NCBI GenBank assembly: GCA_964384375.1
Contig: CAYLLN010000022.1
Location: 26,632-90,631, forward strand
Length of the DNA: 64,000 bases
DNA from: CAYLLN01 sp964384375
GTDB taxonomy: Bacteria; Planctomycetota; Planctomycetia; Pirellulales; Pirellulaceae
Direction: 5' to 3'
Positions 44,081 to 52,516 of the stretch are shown in pieces; the stretch's first letter is position 1; every line of letters starts with the position of its first letter. Under the pieces are notes generated by a model. It did no database searches, was not told the origin of the DNA, and was given only the letters and a program-made list of their open reading frames with translations. Both the position numbers and the translations under genes were made by a program.

Positions 44081-45913
44081 TCACTTCTGAGGAGCGACCA
44101 GTTCCTCCACGACGATGTCCGAGAACCACGTCGGCTTGTCTGCAACCAGGCGAAACTCGGGAGCAGGTTCTGGCACGCGGGCGGCAACCGCACCGGCAAG
44201 CTGTTCATCGACCAGCACCCACCAGCCGCCCGTGTGCCGTTCGATCTGCACGACGTGCTGCTTGTCGGCGGCGATCACGTAGGGGAGGAAAGGACCAAGC
44301 GGCGTAAACTTGCCGACACCCCCCATCCGCCGGCCAAGCTGGCTCCCTTCGTGCGTCAGACGCAGGATGAGGGGCGACGGTTGGGGGAACTCGAACTGGA
44401 CTTCGGCGGATTTGGCTTCGTGTAACTGCACGAAGAGTGTCAAGCGATAGAACTCGGCAGGGATCATCTTGCCGGCTGCATCGGTAAAGGCAATTCGCCG
44501 TAATACGACGCCGTTCCCCTGCAGCACGGTGGCGTTGTCGTCGTTCCGACTTGGATGCCATCCGCCGGCTTCGATGACCCACTGTTCGATTTCCCGGCCG
44601 TTGAAAAGGTCCGCCCGCCGGCCGCTGGGAACGAGATCGCGGCGGCCGGGATCTCGCGGTCCGAGCAGTTGCATTGCCAGTGGAATTACAGCCGCGATCC
44701 CTGCCAGACCGGCTACAACGGTCCAAATCATCCAGCGCCTGTCTGTCCGAATCTCCGGTGAAACTTCTTTGGTCGTGCTCCCCTGCACCGCCATCGTCGG
44801 CGCGGCCGATACTGCGATCTGACCTAGCTGGCCGGTCCAGTCGCTCCGCAGGGAGCTCTTGCCGACCTGTGCGATCAGCCCATCGATCTGCGCAATCAGT
44901 TCGTCGTACTCGGCCGGCCGCTTCTCCGGCTCCACTTCCAAGAGCGTTCGGACAAGTCGTGCCGACTCTGCTGAGACACCGGGGGCGAGCGAGCGAAGAT
45001 CGGGAATCGCACCCGAGAGCTTCGCCGACATGACTTGGGCCATCGTTCGTCCTGCCAGCGGCGCTTGACCGGCCAGCAACTGGTACGCGGTCGCGCCCAG
45101 GGCGTACAGATCGACCCGATGATCGATCTGACCGGCTTGCAGTTGCTCCGGGGCCATGTAGAGCGGACTTCCCAATGCCGCAGTTCCCGTTGTGAGCCGC
45201 GTTCGCTCGGCGTCGTCCTGGGTGAGGCGTGCGAGGCCAAAGTCGGCGATCTTCACCAGCGGCACTCCCGCCGGGAGCGGAAAGCCCGCCGGCGGTTTGA
45301 CCAGCAACAGGTTCGCCGGCTTGATGTCGCGATGCACGATGCCGAGTTGTTTGGCGTGCGCGAGGCCCGCCGCCGTTTGCCGCACGAGCGACCACGCGAG
45401 AACCTCGTCGAGCGGACCGGCCCGCCGGACCAGTCGTTCGGCATCCTCTCCTTCCACGAGCTCCATGGCGAAGAACAGGCGTCCCTCATGCCGGCCGAAG
45501 TCGTATGCCGTGATGATGTTCGGGTGCGCCAGCCGGGCGGCGAGCGTCGCCTCCTGCTCGAACCGCTTGATCGCCGTTGCATCGGCGAGCTGTCGGACCA
45601 GAATCGTCTTCAGGGCCACCGTTCGATCGAGAGCGAGCTGACGAGCCCGATAGACGACCCCCATCCCGCCATAGCCGATCAGGCCGACCATGACATATCC
45701 CGGAACCGCTCGCTGTGGCGACCGGAGCGTCTCGATGATTTCCAGCTCAATCGCGGTGAGCAGTCCCTTCTCCTGGGCCAGGTCGCGCGGCGTCTGGCCT
45801 CGAGCGGTCGATTCAGCTGAGAGCGACGCAGCGGTCTCTGCCGTGAGCAAGTCCAACTCGCGAGCCACTTCGAGGAAATCGCGGCTGGCGTCGAATTGGC
45901 TGGCGGAGGACAT
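44081..45913 (-). CDS. Membrane Ser/Thr protein kinase with DUF1080-like sensor domain
   Basis: The 610-residue protein has an N-terminal helical segment (1-68), then a Hanks-type kinase (about 73-345). Kinase motifs are LIGYGGMGVVYRA, the VALKT lysine near 102, VHRDIKPANL, IADFGLA and GSPLYMAPEQ. A membrane helix follows at about 385-405 (MIWTVVAGLAGIAAVIPLAM). The outer part reads DLFNGREIEQWVIEAGGWHP, then AADKQHVVQIERHTGGWWVLVD, which fits a DUF1080/LamG-like beta-sandwich. The kinase is in the cytoplasm and the sandwich outside. The ligand is unknown. It probably heads a transcript away from DUF3467. Confidence 0.9.
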   Translation of the reverse strand: MSSASQFDASRDFLEVARELDLLTAETAASLSAESTARGQTPRDLAQEKGLLTAIELEIIETLRSPQRAVPGYVMVGLIGYGGMGVVYRARQLALDRTVALKTILVRQLADATAIKRFEQEATLAARLAHPNIITAYDFGRHEGRLFFAMELVEGEDAERLVRRAGPLDEVLAWSLVRQTAAGLAHAKQLGIVHRDIKPANLLLVKPPAGFPLPAGVPLVKIADFGLARLTQDDAERTRLTTGTAALGSPLYMAPEQLQAGQIDHRVDLYALGATAYQLLAGQAPLAGRTMAQVMSAKLSGAIPDLRSLAPGVSAESARLVRTLLEVEPEKRPAEYDELIAQIDGLIAQVGKSSLRSDWTGQLGQIAVSAAPTMAVQGSTTKEVSPEIRTDRRWMIWTVVAGLAGIAAVIPLAMQLLGPRDPGRRDLVPSGRRADLFNGREIEQWVIEAGGWHPSRNDDNATVLQGNGVVLRRIAFTDAAGKMIPAEFYRLTLFVQLHEAKSAEVQFEFPQPSPLILRLTHEGSQLGRRMGGVGKFTPLGPFLPYVIAADKQHVVQIERHTGGWWVLVDEQLAGAVAARVPEPAPEFRLVADKPTWFSDIVVEELVAPQK

Positions 45914-45975
45914 GGACGAAAACGGATCTCGCCAGCGGTCAAGAGGAAGCGTTGCTTTGTTACTTGCGTGTCAGG

Positions 45976-46749
45976 CTACGAATCGGCATTGATGGCGTCG
46001 AGTTGGGCAAGCATCGCTTTGACGCTCGGTCGGTCGGCCAGCGTCTGTCCGACGTAGGCGAACCGCATTTTCCCTTGCTTGTCCAGAATGTACGTCGCCG
46101 GCTTGGCGAGGGCCTGGCGAATGCCGAGCTTATCGACCGCCTTCAGCTCCACATCTAAGAGTAGCGGAAACGGTGCCGCTTCCGCAGAGTTCCCTTGGCG
46201 CTGCGCCGCTTGCTCGAACGTCTCCAGGCGATCGATTTCTGCCTTCGTCGGAATAGGATAAACGACCAGGACCTCGGCGTTCCGCCGTTTGAACTGGTCG
46301 TAGTTCGCCATCAAACCGGCCGTCTGCGTGGCACAATACAGGCAGACATCGCCGTAGTTCACGCCCCCCGGCGGTTTGTTCCCAGCCGCCCCCTGATACC
46401 CGCGTGTGACGACCAGTACGACGTTCTGCCCGCGATATTTCTCCAGATCGACCTTCGCCCCCTGCCGATCCACAAACTCGAGCTGGCCAATCGTATCGCT
46501 GCCAACCTCGGCATTGGGAGTCACGTCATCCTTGAAATCCTGCATCGGTCCGTAGCCGTAACCATATGGGTCCTGCTGGGCTTGCTGCCAGTTGTACCAG
46601 GTGATCGCTGCCAGCGCGACGAGCAAGATCGCCAGCACGGCAGGCGCGTAACGGCGAAGTCCAGATGCAGGCACGGCCCACCTCTCCCCGAGCGGAACGA
46701 CGGTCAAAGCTCTCTCAAGCGCAGCTTCGCCCACTATGTTACCACTCAT
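45976..46749 (-). CDS. Membrane-anchored thioredoxin/peroxiredoxin-like protein
   Basis: The 257-residue protein has one N-terminal helix at about 34-52 (YAPAVLAILLVALAAITWYN). A periplasmic redoxin fold follows. It has GQLEFVDRQGAKVDLEKYRGQNVVLVVTRG, the active-site CxxC in GDVCLYCATQTAG, then VLVVYPIPTKAE and KPATYILDKQGKMRFAYVG with the cis-proline region. The CxxC placement is typical of redoxins that act on thiols or peroxides. AAGGGAAAA precedes the ATG. It is next to the kinase gene in the same direction (62-base gap), possibly co-transcribed. Whether it is reductase or peroxidase is open. Confidence 0.84.
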   Translation of the reverse strand: MSGNIVGEAALERALTVVPLGERWAVPASGLRRYAPAVLAILLVALAAITWYNWQQAQQDPYGYGYGPMQDFKDDVTPNAEVGSDTIGQLEFVDRQGAKVDLEKYRGQNVVLVVTRGYQGAAGNKPPGGVNYGDVCLYCATQTAGLMANYDQFKRRNAEVLVVYPIPTKAEIDRLETFEQAAQRQGNSAEAAPFPLLLDVELKAVDKLGIRQALAKPATYILDKQGKMRFAYVGQTLADRPSVKAMLAQLDAINADS

Positions 46750-46825
46750 TTTTCCCTTGTCCTAAGGGGCACAGCCGTAAGGGTAAGAAGTAGATCGGCC
46801 AGTGCCCTGGATCGGACAACCGCCG

Positions 46826-48106
46826 TCACTTGTCGATGCAAAACAAGTGCTTCTCGCCACGTACAAATAGCTGCCCGTGGCTGATAGCCGGCGAGGCATA
46901 GCAGTATTCACCGAGCTGGTTTTCGGCGACCAGGTCGAGCTTCGGTCCGGGCCGCACGACTTTCATCTCGCCGTCGTCGGCCAGGAGATAGACGAGTCCG
47001 CCGGCCGTGACGAGCGACGCGCTGTAGTGCTTCCCCAGCCGCTCGGTCCAGAGGAGTTCGCCGGACTGTGCGTGGTAACAGCTCGCAATGCCGTTGTCGG
47101 CAGCCACGACGAGGTGCTCGCCGCAGAGGACGGGCGAGGGGACGTACGAGCAGTTCTTCGTCGTCCGCCAGGCAATCTGTTCGTCGCCGACGCGGCCGCG
47201 GCCGCCGGGCTTGATCGCCAGGATGTGCCGCTCGGGAAAGCCGGCCGTGAGATAGACGAGGCTGCCGTCATAGACGAGCGACGCAACAAACTGCTCGGTG
47301 GGGCCATCCATTTGCCAATGCTGCTGGCCCGTGCGGGGATCGTAGCTCGTGACGCACTTGCTGCCGGAAAGGAGCATCTGCGTGCGACCGTCGATCTCGC
47401 GGATGATCGGAGTGACATAGCTCCGCGTCTTGTTCTCGCGAGCCGTGCGCCAGATCTCACGGCCGGTCTCCTTCGCCAGTGCGATGATGTACGAATCGCC
47501 GTCGTGGTCGCCGTTGACGATCAATTTATCCTCGAAAAGGACCGGTGAGCTGCAAAAGCCGTGTGTACTGGCGAAGCGTCCCGGCTTGACGAGCCACTGC
47601 TGGTTGCCGTCAAAGTCGTAGGCCGCCACGACCATGTCGCCGGGCGTCCGTTCGCTTTCGCTCGAAAAATCGGGGGCCAAAAACGAAACGTAGATTCGCT
47701 TGCCGTCGGTGGCGGGCGTGCCCGAAGCAAAGCTGTTGAGCGAGTGCTTCTTTTCGAGCGGTGCTGACAAAACCGGCTTTTGCCAGAGTATCTTGCCGGT
47801 CGTGCGATCCAGGGAGAGCAAGGCTCGCTCGGACGTGTTCTCCAGGCACGTGACGACCAGCACGCGGTCTCCCCACAAGATCGGCGAACTGTGCCCGCTG
47901 CCGGGGATCTCCGTTTTCCAGGCGATGTTCTCGCCCGTCACGCCGTTCCACTTCGCCGGCACTCCCGCTTCCAGACTCGTGCCGTCGCCGCGCGGCCCGC
48001 GCCAGCCAGGCCAATTCTCCGTCTGCGCGAGAAGCACACCCGCTGGTGAGGATAGGAGCAAGAGCAATCCTGCGACGACGTATCGAACTGGCGGCGTGTG
48101 GTTCAT
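46826..48106 (-). CDS. Secreted PQQ-like beta-propeller protein
   Basis: The 426-residue protein has a signal peptide (VVAGLLLLLSSPAGVLL). Propeller blades follow with WPGWRGPRGDGTSLEAGVPA, LLSLDRTTGKILWQK, VTSYDPRTGQQHWQMDG and ASCYHAQSGELLWTE. The opening 'WPGWRGPRGDG' phrase is a hallmark of the planctomycete outer-membrane/BamB-like PQQ group. No quinone-binding residues are identified. It is a paralogue of the genes at 20807 and 51061. Confidence 0.85.
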   Translation of the reverse strand: MNHTPPVRYVVAGLLLLLSSPAGVLLAQTENWPGWRGPRGDGTSLEAGVPAKWNGVTGENIAWKTEIPGSGHSSPILWGDRVLVVTCLENTSERALLSLDRTTGKILWQKPVLSAPLEKKHSLNSFASGTPATDGKRIYVSFLAPDFSSESERTPGDMVVAAYDFDGNQQWLVKPGRFASTHGFCSSPVLFEDKLIVNGDHDGDSYIIALAKETGREIWRTARENKTRSYVTPIIREIDGRTQMLLSGSKCVTSYDPRTGQQHWQMDGPTEQFVASLVYDGSLVYLTAGFPERHILAIKPGGRGRVGDEQIAWRTTKNCSYVPSPVLCGEHLVVAADNGIASCYHAQSGELLWTERLGKHYSASLVTAGGLVYLLADDGEMKVVRPGPKLDLVAENQLGEYCYASPAISHGQLFVRGEKHLFCIDK

Positions 48107-48283
48107 CGTTTCTCTGCGGGACGATGGGCAAGGTCTTCGTTACTCGCCAGCATAAATGTTCATGGCGACGCTTTCCATTCCAGAGTGAATCGCACGCTGT
48201 GTCCGGTGGCCGTTTGGCGGCGTCTGCGACAAAATAGGTTGTTTGCCGTTATTCGCGATTTGCCCCCGCTTTGGAGTTCCGCT

Positions 48284-48766
48284 ATGCATGCCACTCGCAA
48301 CGACCTGCCCGCTGCCACACGCGAGAAAGTCATTGCCCTGCTCAGCCAAAATCTGGCCGATACGATCGACCTCGGCCTGCAAGCCAAGCAGGCCCACTGG
48401 AACGTGAAAGGACCAAGTTTCATCGCACTGCACAAACTGTTCGACGATGTCGCCGAAGAGGCGGAAGACGGGATCGACGAAATCGCCGAACGGATCACCG
48501 CTCTGGGGGGCATTGCCGACGGCACTGTGCAGACGGTTGCCAAGCGGACCCGCGTGGCTGCGTATCCCACTGATATCTCCAAAGGTTTGGATCATGTGGC
48601 CAAACTGGCCGACGCGCTGGCCGCTGTCGGCAAGAACGCCCGCGCCGCGATCGACGAGTCCGACAAGCTCGGCGACAAGGACACGGCCGACCTCTTTACC
48701 GGCATCTCGCGCGGCCTGGACAAGATGCTCTGGTTCGTCGAGGCCCATTTGCAGGCCAAGGAATAG
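48284..48766 (+). CDS. dps: Dps-family ferritin-like protein
   Basis: The 160-residue protein has the Dps four-helix pattern with the ferroxidase site QAHWNVKGPSFIALHKLFDDV (His, then Asp) and ...AEEAEDGIDEIAERI (Glu). The start at 48284 follows GGAG. Dps stores iron by consuming hydrogen peroxide and can coat DNA. The basic N-terminal tail needed for DNA binding is short (MHATRNDLPAATREK), so binding may be weak. It is a single gene. Confidence 0.94.
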   Translation: MHATRNDLPAATREKVIALLSQNLADTIDLGLQAKQAHWNVKGPSFIALHKLFDDVAEEAEDGIDEIAERITALGGIADGTVQTVAKRTRVAAYPTDISKGLDHVAKLADALAAVGKNARAAIDESDKLGDKDTADLFTGISRGLDKMLWFVEAHLQAKE

Positions 48767-48843
48767 AACCACGCCGGCCGCGGCCAGATTTCAGTTTCCT
48801 CCATCCATCGCCGCTGATATGATCCGAGCAGAGGGCTCGCCCC

Positions 48844-50238
48844 ATGCTCACCATCCATAGCGGCACATCACGCGACTGTAGCGGCCTGGCTCGTCGCGAC
48901 TTCGTGCGCGCCGGCGTCATCGGCCTCGGGAGTCTCACCCTGCCGCAGCTCTTGGCCGCGAAGGAAGCCGCTCGCCGCGCGGGCAAGAGCTACGTCCGCG
49001 ACCGCTCGATCGTGTTGCTCTTCCTCGGAGGAGGCGCGAGCCACATCGAAACGTTCCATCCGAATGTCGGCGCTCCCGCGCCGTACTCGTCGGTCACGGG
49101 GGAGGTGAAGACATCGGTTCCCGGACTGACGCTCGGCGGCACGTTCCCGCAACTCGCCCAGCACGCCGGCAAGCTCGCCGTCGTCCGCTCGTTCTCGCAC
49201 GACAACGGCAATCATCCCAAAGCGATCGTTCACGTTCTCTCGGGCGGCACCGATCCGACCGGCGACGGCCGCGAGGGGCAAAGCATGGGCTCGGCCTTTG
49301 CCCGCATCCGCGGTGCGAACGACGAAGCGACCGGCATGCCGACGAACTGCCTGCTCACCTCGGACGAAGTGGATGGACAATACCGCACCGAACGGGGGCG
49401 GATCGAAGCCGGCTCCCGTCCCGGACAACTCGGCCTCGCCTACGCCCCGTTCGATCCCAGCGGCGGCAGCCAGTTACTCAAGAACCTGAACCTCAGCATC
49501 CCGCCGGAAAGGCTCGACGACCGCAAGTCGTTGCTCGCCAGCCTCGATCGTGTAAGACGCGATCTCGATGCCGGCGGCAACATTGCGGGCGCCAGCCGCT
49601 TCGAGCAGCAAGCCCTCGACATGATCGTGCGCGGCGCGGGAGAGGCGTTCGACCTGCGAAAGGAAGACCGCCGCACGCTCGAGCGCTACGATACTCGCGA
49701 GTTCCGCGTCGGCAAGAAACTTTTCCAGCCGTCGTCGCTGGGCCGGCAGATGCTCATGGCCCGCCGCCTCGTCCAGGCCGGTTGCGGTTTCGTCACCGTG
49801 CAAAACTCCGGTTGGGATATGCATGCCGACGGCAACAACCCGGGCATCGGTGCGGGCATGGAGATGCTCGGCCGTCCGCTCGACAAAGCCGTCAGCGCGT
49901 TTCTCGCCGATCTCGACGAGCGCGGCCTGGCGGACCAAGTGCTTCTGGTGATCACCGGCGACTTCGGCCGCACGCCAACGATCAACAAGAACGGCGGTCG
50001 CGACCATTACCCGAAGCTGTGCACGCTCGCCTTTGCCGGTGGCGGCATTGGTCGCGGTCAGATCATCGGCCAATCGACCCGCAAGAACGACGCGCCGGCC
50101 ACCGAACCAATCGGCCCGGCCAATCTGCAATCGACGCTGCTGCACGCCGCCTTCGATGTCGGCCAGTTGCGACTCGATCCAGGCGTGCCGCGCGAACTGG
50201 CTCGATTGGCCGAAGTTCCGCCGATCGACTTCAGCTAA
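48844..50238 (+). CDS. DUF1501 protein, TAT-exported
   Basis: The 464-residue protein has a twin-arginine signal (RRDFVRAGVIGLGSLTLPQLL) and the DUF1501 core: SIVLLFLGGGASHIETF, the sulfatase-like DFGRTPTINKNGGRDHYP and a Trp/His pattern HADGNNPG. DUF1501 is related to alkaline phosphatase and sulfatase folds, and its function is unknown. It is very common in planctomycetes. The gene overlaps the convergent FTHF cyclo-ligase by 4 bases, so both stop codons share CTAA. Confidence 0.88.
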   Translation: MLTIHSGTSRDCSGLARRDFVRAGVIGLGSLTLPQLLAAKEAARRAGKSYVRDRSIVLLFLGGGASHIETFHPNVGAPAPYSSVTGEVKTSVPGLTLGGTFPQLAQHAGKLAVVRSFSHDNGNHPKAIVHVLSGGTDPTGDGREGQSMGSAFARIRGANDEATGMPTNCLLTSDEVDGQYRTERGRIEAGSRPGQLGLAYAPFDPSGGSQLLKNLNLSIPPERLDDRKSLLASLDRVRRDLDAGGNIAGASRFEQQALDMIVRGAGEAFDLRKEDRRTLERYDTREFRVGKKLFQPSSLGRQMLMARRLVQAGCGFVTVQNSGWDMHADGNNPGIGAGMEMLGRPLDKAVSAFLADLDERGLADQVLLVITGDFGRTPTINKNGGRDHYPKLCTLAFAGGGIGRGQIIGQSTRKNDAPATEPIGPANLQSTLLHAAFDVGQLRLDPGVPRELARLAEVPPIDFS

Positions 50239-50891
50239 CTTCGCGGATGGCGTCCGTCGTACACTCCCAGCTCTGTCACGACTTTGTCCATGAACACGTC
50301 GTGCGGGCTGACCACGAGATCGTCGAACATCTGGCTCTCGTAGCAGAGGCCGATCAACCGGCAGTCGGGCCGGACACGCGCGAGGAGCCGATCGTAGTAG
50401 CCCTGGCCGTTCCCCATTCGCCCCCCTTCGCGACTGAAGGCGACGCCGGGAACGATCACGAGGTCGATCTCGGTCGGATCGACCTCCTTGCCGGGTTCCC
50501 CCCAGCGCTCGCGAGGCGGCTCCAGAATCTTCCATTTGCCGACGATCAGCTCATCCATGCCGCCGAGCAACCACAGACCGAGCTTGTTCGCCCCCTGTTC
50601 ATCGACCGTGCAGTACGGCACAACGATTCGCTGATCGCTCGCGAGTGCCCCTGGCAATGCTTGCCGCGTGCGCAATTCCGAGCGGCAGTCGAGATACCAG
50701 AGCACGGTCTTGGCGGCGCGGTATTCCGGCAAGGCGACCAGTCGGGCTACGGCCGCATCGCTCACCGTATCCTTATCCGGTTGGGCGTTGCGAGCGTCGT
50801 AAGCCGCTCGCCGCATCGCGGCCTTGGGGTCGGCCGATTGTGCGGCAGTTTCCGTCGCGGGGGATCGAGCAGCCAGCTCTGTCATCGTCAT
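50235..50891 (-). CDS. 5-formyltetrahydrofolate cyclo-ligase
   Basis: The 218-residue protein has the full family signature. ADPKAAMRRAAYDARNAQ is the start, the ATP site is VLWYLDCRSELRT, and GRMGNGQGYYDRLL is diagnostic. It makes 5,10-methenyl-THF from 5-formyl-THF using ATP. GTGAGGAAATC precedes the ATG at 50891. Cytoplasmic, single gene. Confidence 0.92.
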   Translation of the reverse strand: MTMTELAARSPATETAAQSADPKAAMRRAAYDARNAQPDKDTVSDAAVARLVALPEYRAAKTVLWYLDCRSELRTRQALPGALASDQRIVVPYCTVDEQGANKLGLWLLGGMDELIVGKWKILEPPRERWGEPGKEVDPTEIDLVIVPGVAFSREGGRMGNGQGYYDRLLARVRPDCRLIGLCYESQMFDDLVVSPHDVFMDKVVTELGVYDGRHPRS

Positions 50892-51060
50892 GATTTCCTC
50901 ACGACTAGAAAATGAAGCTTCGTCGGCTGGTTGTCAACGGCGGGCACGCGTCTTCCATGACGATGTTCACCATCGCATCTTTCGAGTAGTTTCATAAGAG
51001 GATTCGCTGCCTCAGCACGATTTGCGGCAGCTGTTTAGCCGCGTTGCCGAGAAACATGCT

Positions 51061-52317
51061 ATGAATCGACAGTGGATGGGGACGATTGCATTGGTGGCGT
51101 GGCTTGCCGCTACGGCCGTCGCAGTGGCTGGCGATTGGCCGCAGATCCTCGGTCCGAACCGCAACGGCCAAGCCAGCGGCGAGAAACTAGTCCCGAAGTG
51201 GCCGTCTGGCGGACCGAAAGTCGCCTGGACGTTCAAGCTCGGCAGCGGCTACGCCGGGCCTGCCGTCGTCGGCAATCAAGTGATCGTGTTTCACCGCCTG
51301 GGAGATCAGGAGATCGTCGAAGCGATCGACGCCGCCAGCGGCAAGTCGTTTTGGAAGGCCGGCTTTGAGGCGACGTATCGGCCCGGCATCGATCCCGACG
51401 ACGGGCCGCGCTGTGTGCCGCTGGTGGCTGAAGACAAGGTGTTTGTCTTCGGAGCGGCAGGCGATCTGCGAGCCGTTTCGCTCGATGGCAAGGCGCTCTG
51501 GGAGCGGCATCTATATGCCGACTACGGTGGCGACGAGGGATACTTCGGCGCAGGGGCGACGCCGATCCTCGCAGGGGGCAAGCTGCTCGTGAACGTTGGA
51601 GGACGCGGCGCAGGCATCGTCGCTGTCGATCCGGCCACGGGCAAAACGCTATGGCAAGCGTCGAACGAAAAGGCAAGCTACAGCTCGCCCACCGCCATGA
51701 AGGTGGGGAATGCCGAGCAGGCGATCTTCGTCACGCGGATGAACTGCGTGCTGGCCGATCCGGCCACGGGCAAAGTGACGACGCTCTTTCCCTTTGGGCG
51801 CAGCGGCCCGACGGTGAACGGGGCGACGCCAATCCTCGCCGGCAACAAGCTGTTCGTCACGTCGAGTTACGGCGTCGGTGCGCAACTTGCTTTGTTTGAT
51901 GGTGCATCGGCTAAGGAAATCTGGGCGAATGACGAATCGCTAACCAGCCAGTATTCGACACCCGTCGAGCACAGGGGGTTCCTCTACGGCACGCACGGCC
52001 GCGAGGACGTCGGCAGCGCTGAAATGCGGTGCGTTGAAACGGCCACCGGCAAGGTCCGCTGGAGCGAGAAGGGCTGCGGCGTGGCCAACGTCATTCTCGC
52101 TGGGGATAAACTGCTCATCGTCGGCGTGAAAGGCCACCTCGCGCTGGCCAATGCCAATCCGGCCAAGTACGAAGAGCTTTCATCGCACGAATTGGTCAGC
52201 GACGTGAGCCGAGCTCTGCCGGCGCTGTCCAGCGGCCGCCTCTACGTCCGCACCGGCAGCAAAGGAGGGAAGCTGCACTGTGTAGAAGTCGGTCCCGCCG
52301 GGCCGGCGGGACCATAA
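51061..52317 (+). CDS. Secreted PQQ-like beta-propeller protein with repeat-encoded C-terminus
   Basis: The 418-residue protein has a signal peptide (RQWMGTIALVAWLAATAVAV) and then propeller blades with DWPQILGPNRNGQASGEKLV, VAVDPATGKTLWQAS, VLADPATGKVTTL and CVETATGKVRWSEKG. Its last nine residues (VGPAGPAGP) are encoded by the palindrome at 52291-52313, so the repeat runs into the reading frame and supplies most of the tail. The start at 51061 is preferred over 51022. Same family as 20807 and 46826. Confidence 0.84.
   Translation: MNRQWMGTIALVAWLAATAVAVAGDWPQILGPNRNGQASGEKLVPKWPSGGPKVAWTFKLGSGYAGPAVVGNQVIVFHRLGDQEIVEAIDAASGKSFWKAGFEATYRPGIDPDDGPRCVPLVAEDKVFVFGAAGDLRAVSLDGKALWERHLYADYGGDEGYFGAGATPILAGGKLLVNVGGRGAGIVAVDPATGKTLWQASNEKASYSSPTAMKVGNAEQAIFVTRMNCVLADPATGKVTTLFPFGRSGPTVNGATPILAGNKLFVTSSYGVGAQLALFDGASAKEIWANDESLTSQYSTPVEHRGFLYGTHGREDVGSAEMRCVETATGKVRWSEKGCGVANVILAGDKLLIVGVKGHLALANANPAKYEELSSHELVSDVSRALPALSSGRLYVRTGSKGGKLHCVEVGPAGPAGP
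52291..52313. repeat. GC-rich palindrome, TCCCGCCGG family, inside a coding end
   Basis: GGTCCCGCCGG-G-CCGGCGGGACC is a perfect 23-base palindrome covering the final codons of the PQQ-like gene. See also 16909 and 52493. Confidence 0.78.
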
Positions 52318-52342
52318 CCAATCTGATTCAACAACCAATTTG

Positions 52343-52425
52343 ATTCAACGCAAGGCTCGCAGAGAGCGCAAAGCCAGCATCTTTCTTCCTTGCGCCTTCG
52401 CGCCCTCCGCGTCTTCGCGTTGAAT
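52343..52425. repeat. Interspersed repeat with 7-8-base units and inverted ends
   Basis: The ends ATTCAACGC (52343-52351) and GCGTTGAAT (52417-52425) are exact inverses. Inside are near-repeats such as CTTGCGC, CTTCGCG, CCTCCGCG and TCTTCGCG, of a kind widely seen in planctomycete chromosomes. Confidence 0.65.
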
Positions 52426-52492
52426 GCAGACGGCTGGAATTCCGCGAGAGTAGTCGGTCACTCCATACCCGCAGCCCTCGCCGCCATTCAAA

Positions 52493-52513
52493 GTCCCGCC
52501 GGGCCGGCGGGAC
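52493..52513. repeat. GC-rich palindrome, TCCCGCCGG family
   Basis: GTCCCGCCGG-G-CCGGCGGGAC is perfect over 21 bases and ends 4 bases before the SMP-30 stop codon, downstream of that gene. Confidence 0.74.
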
Positions 52514-52516
52514 CTA

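Noticed and set aside
42466..44208. 580-residue minus-strand frame
   Set aside because: It spans the M50 hybrid, the DUF3467 gene and a terminator hairpin on the other strand, so it is a shadow.
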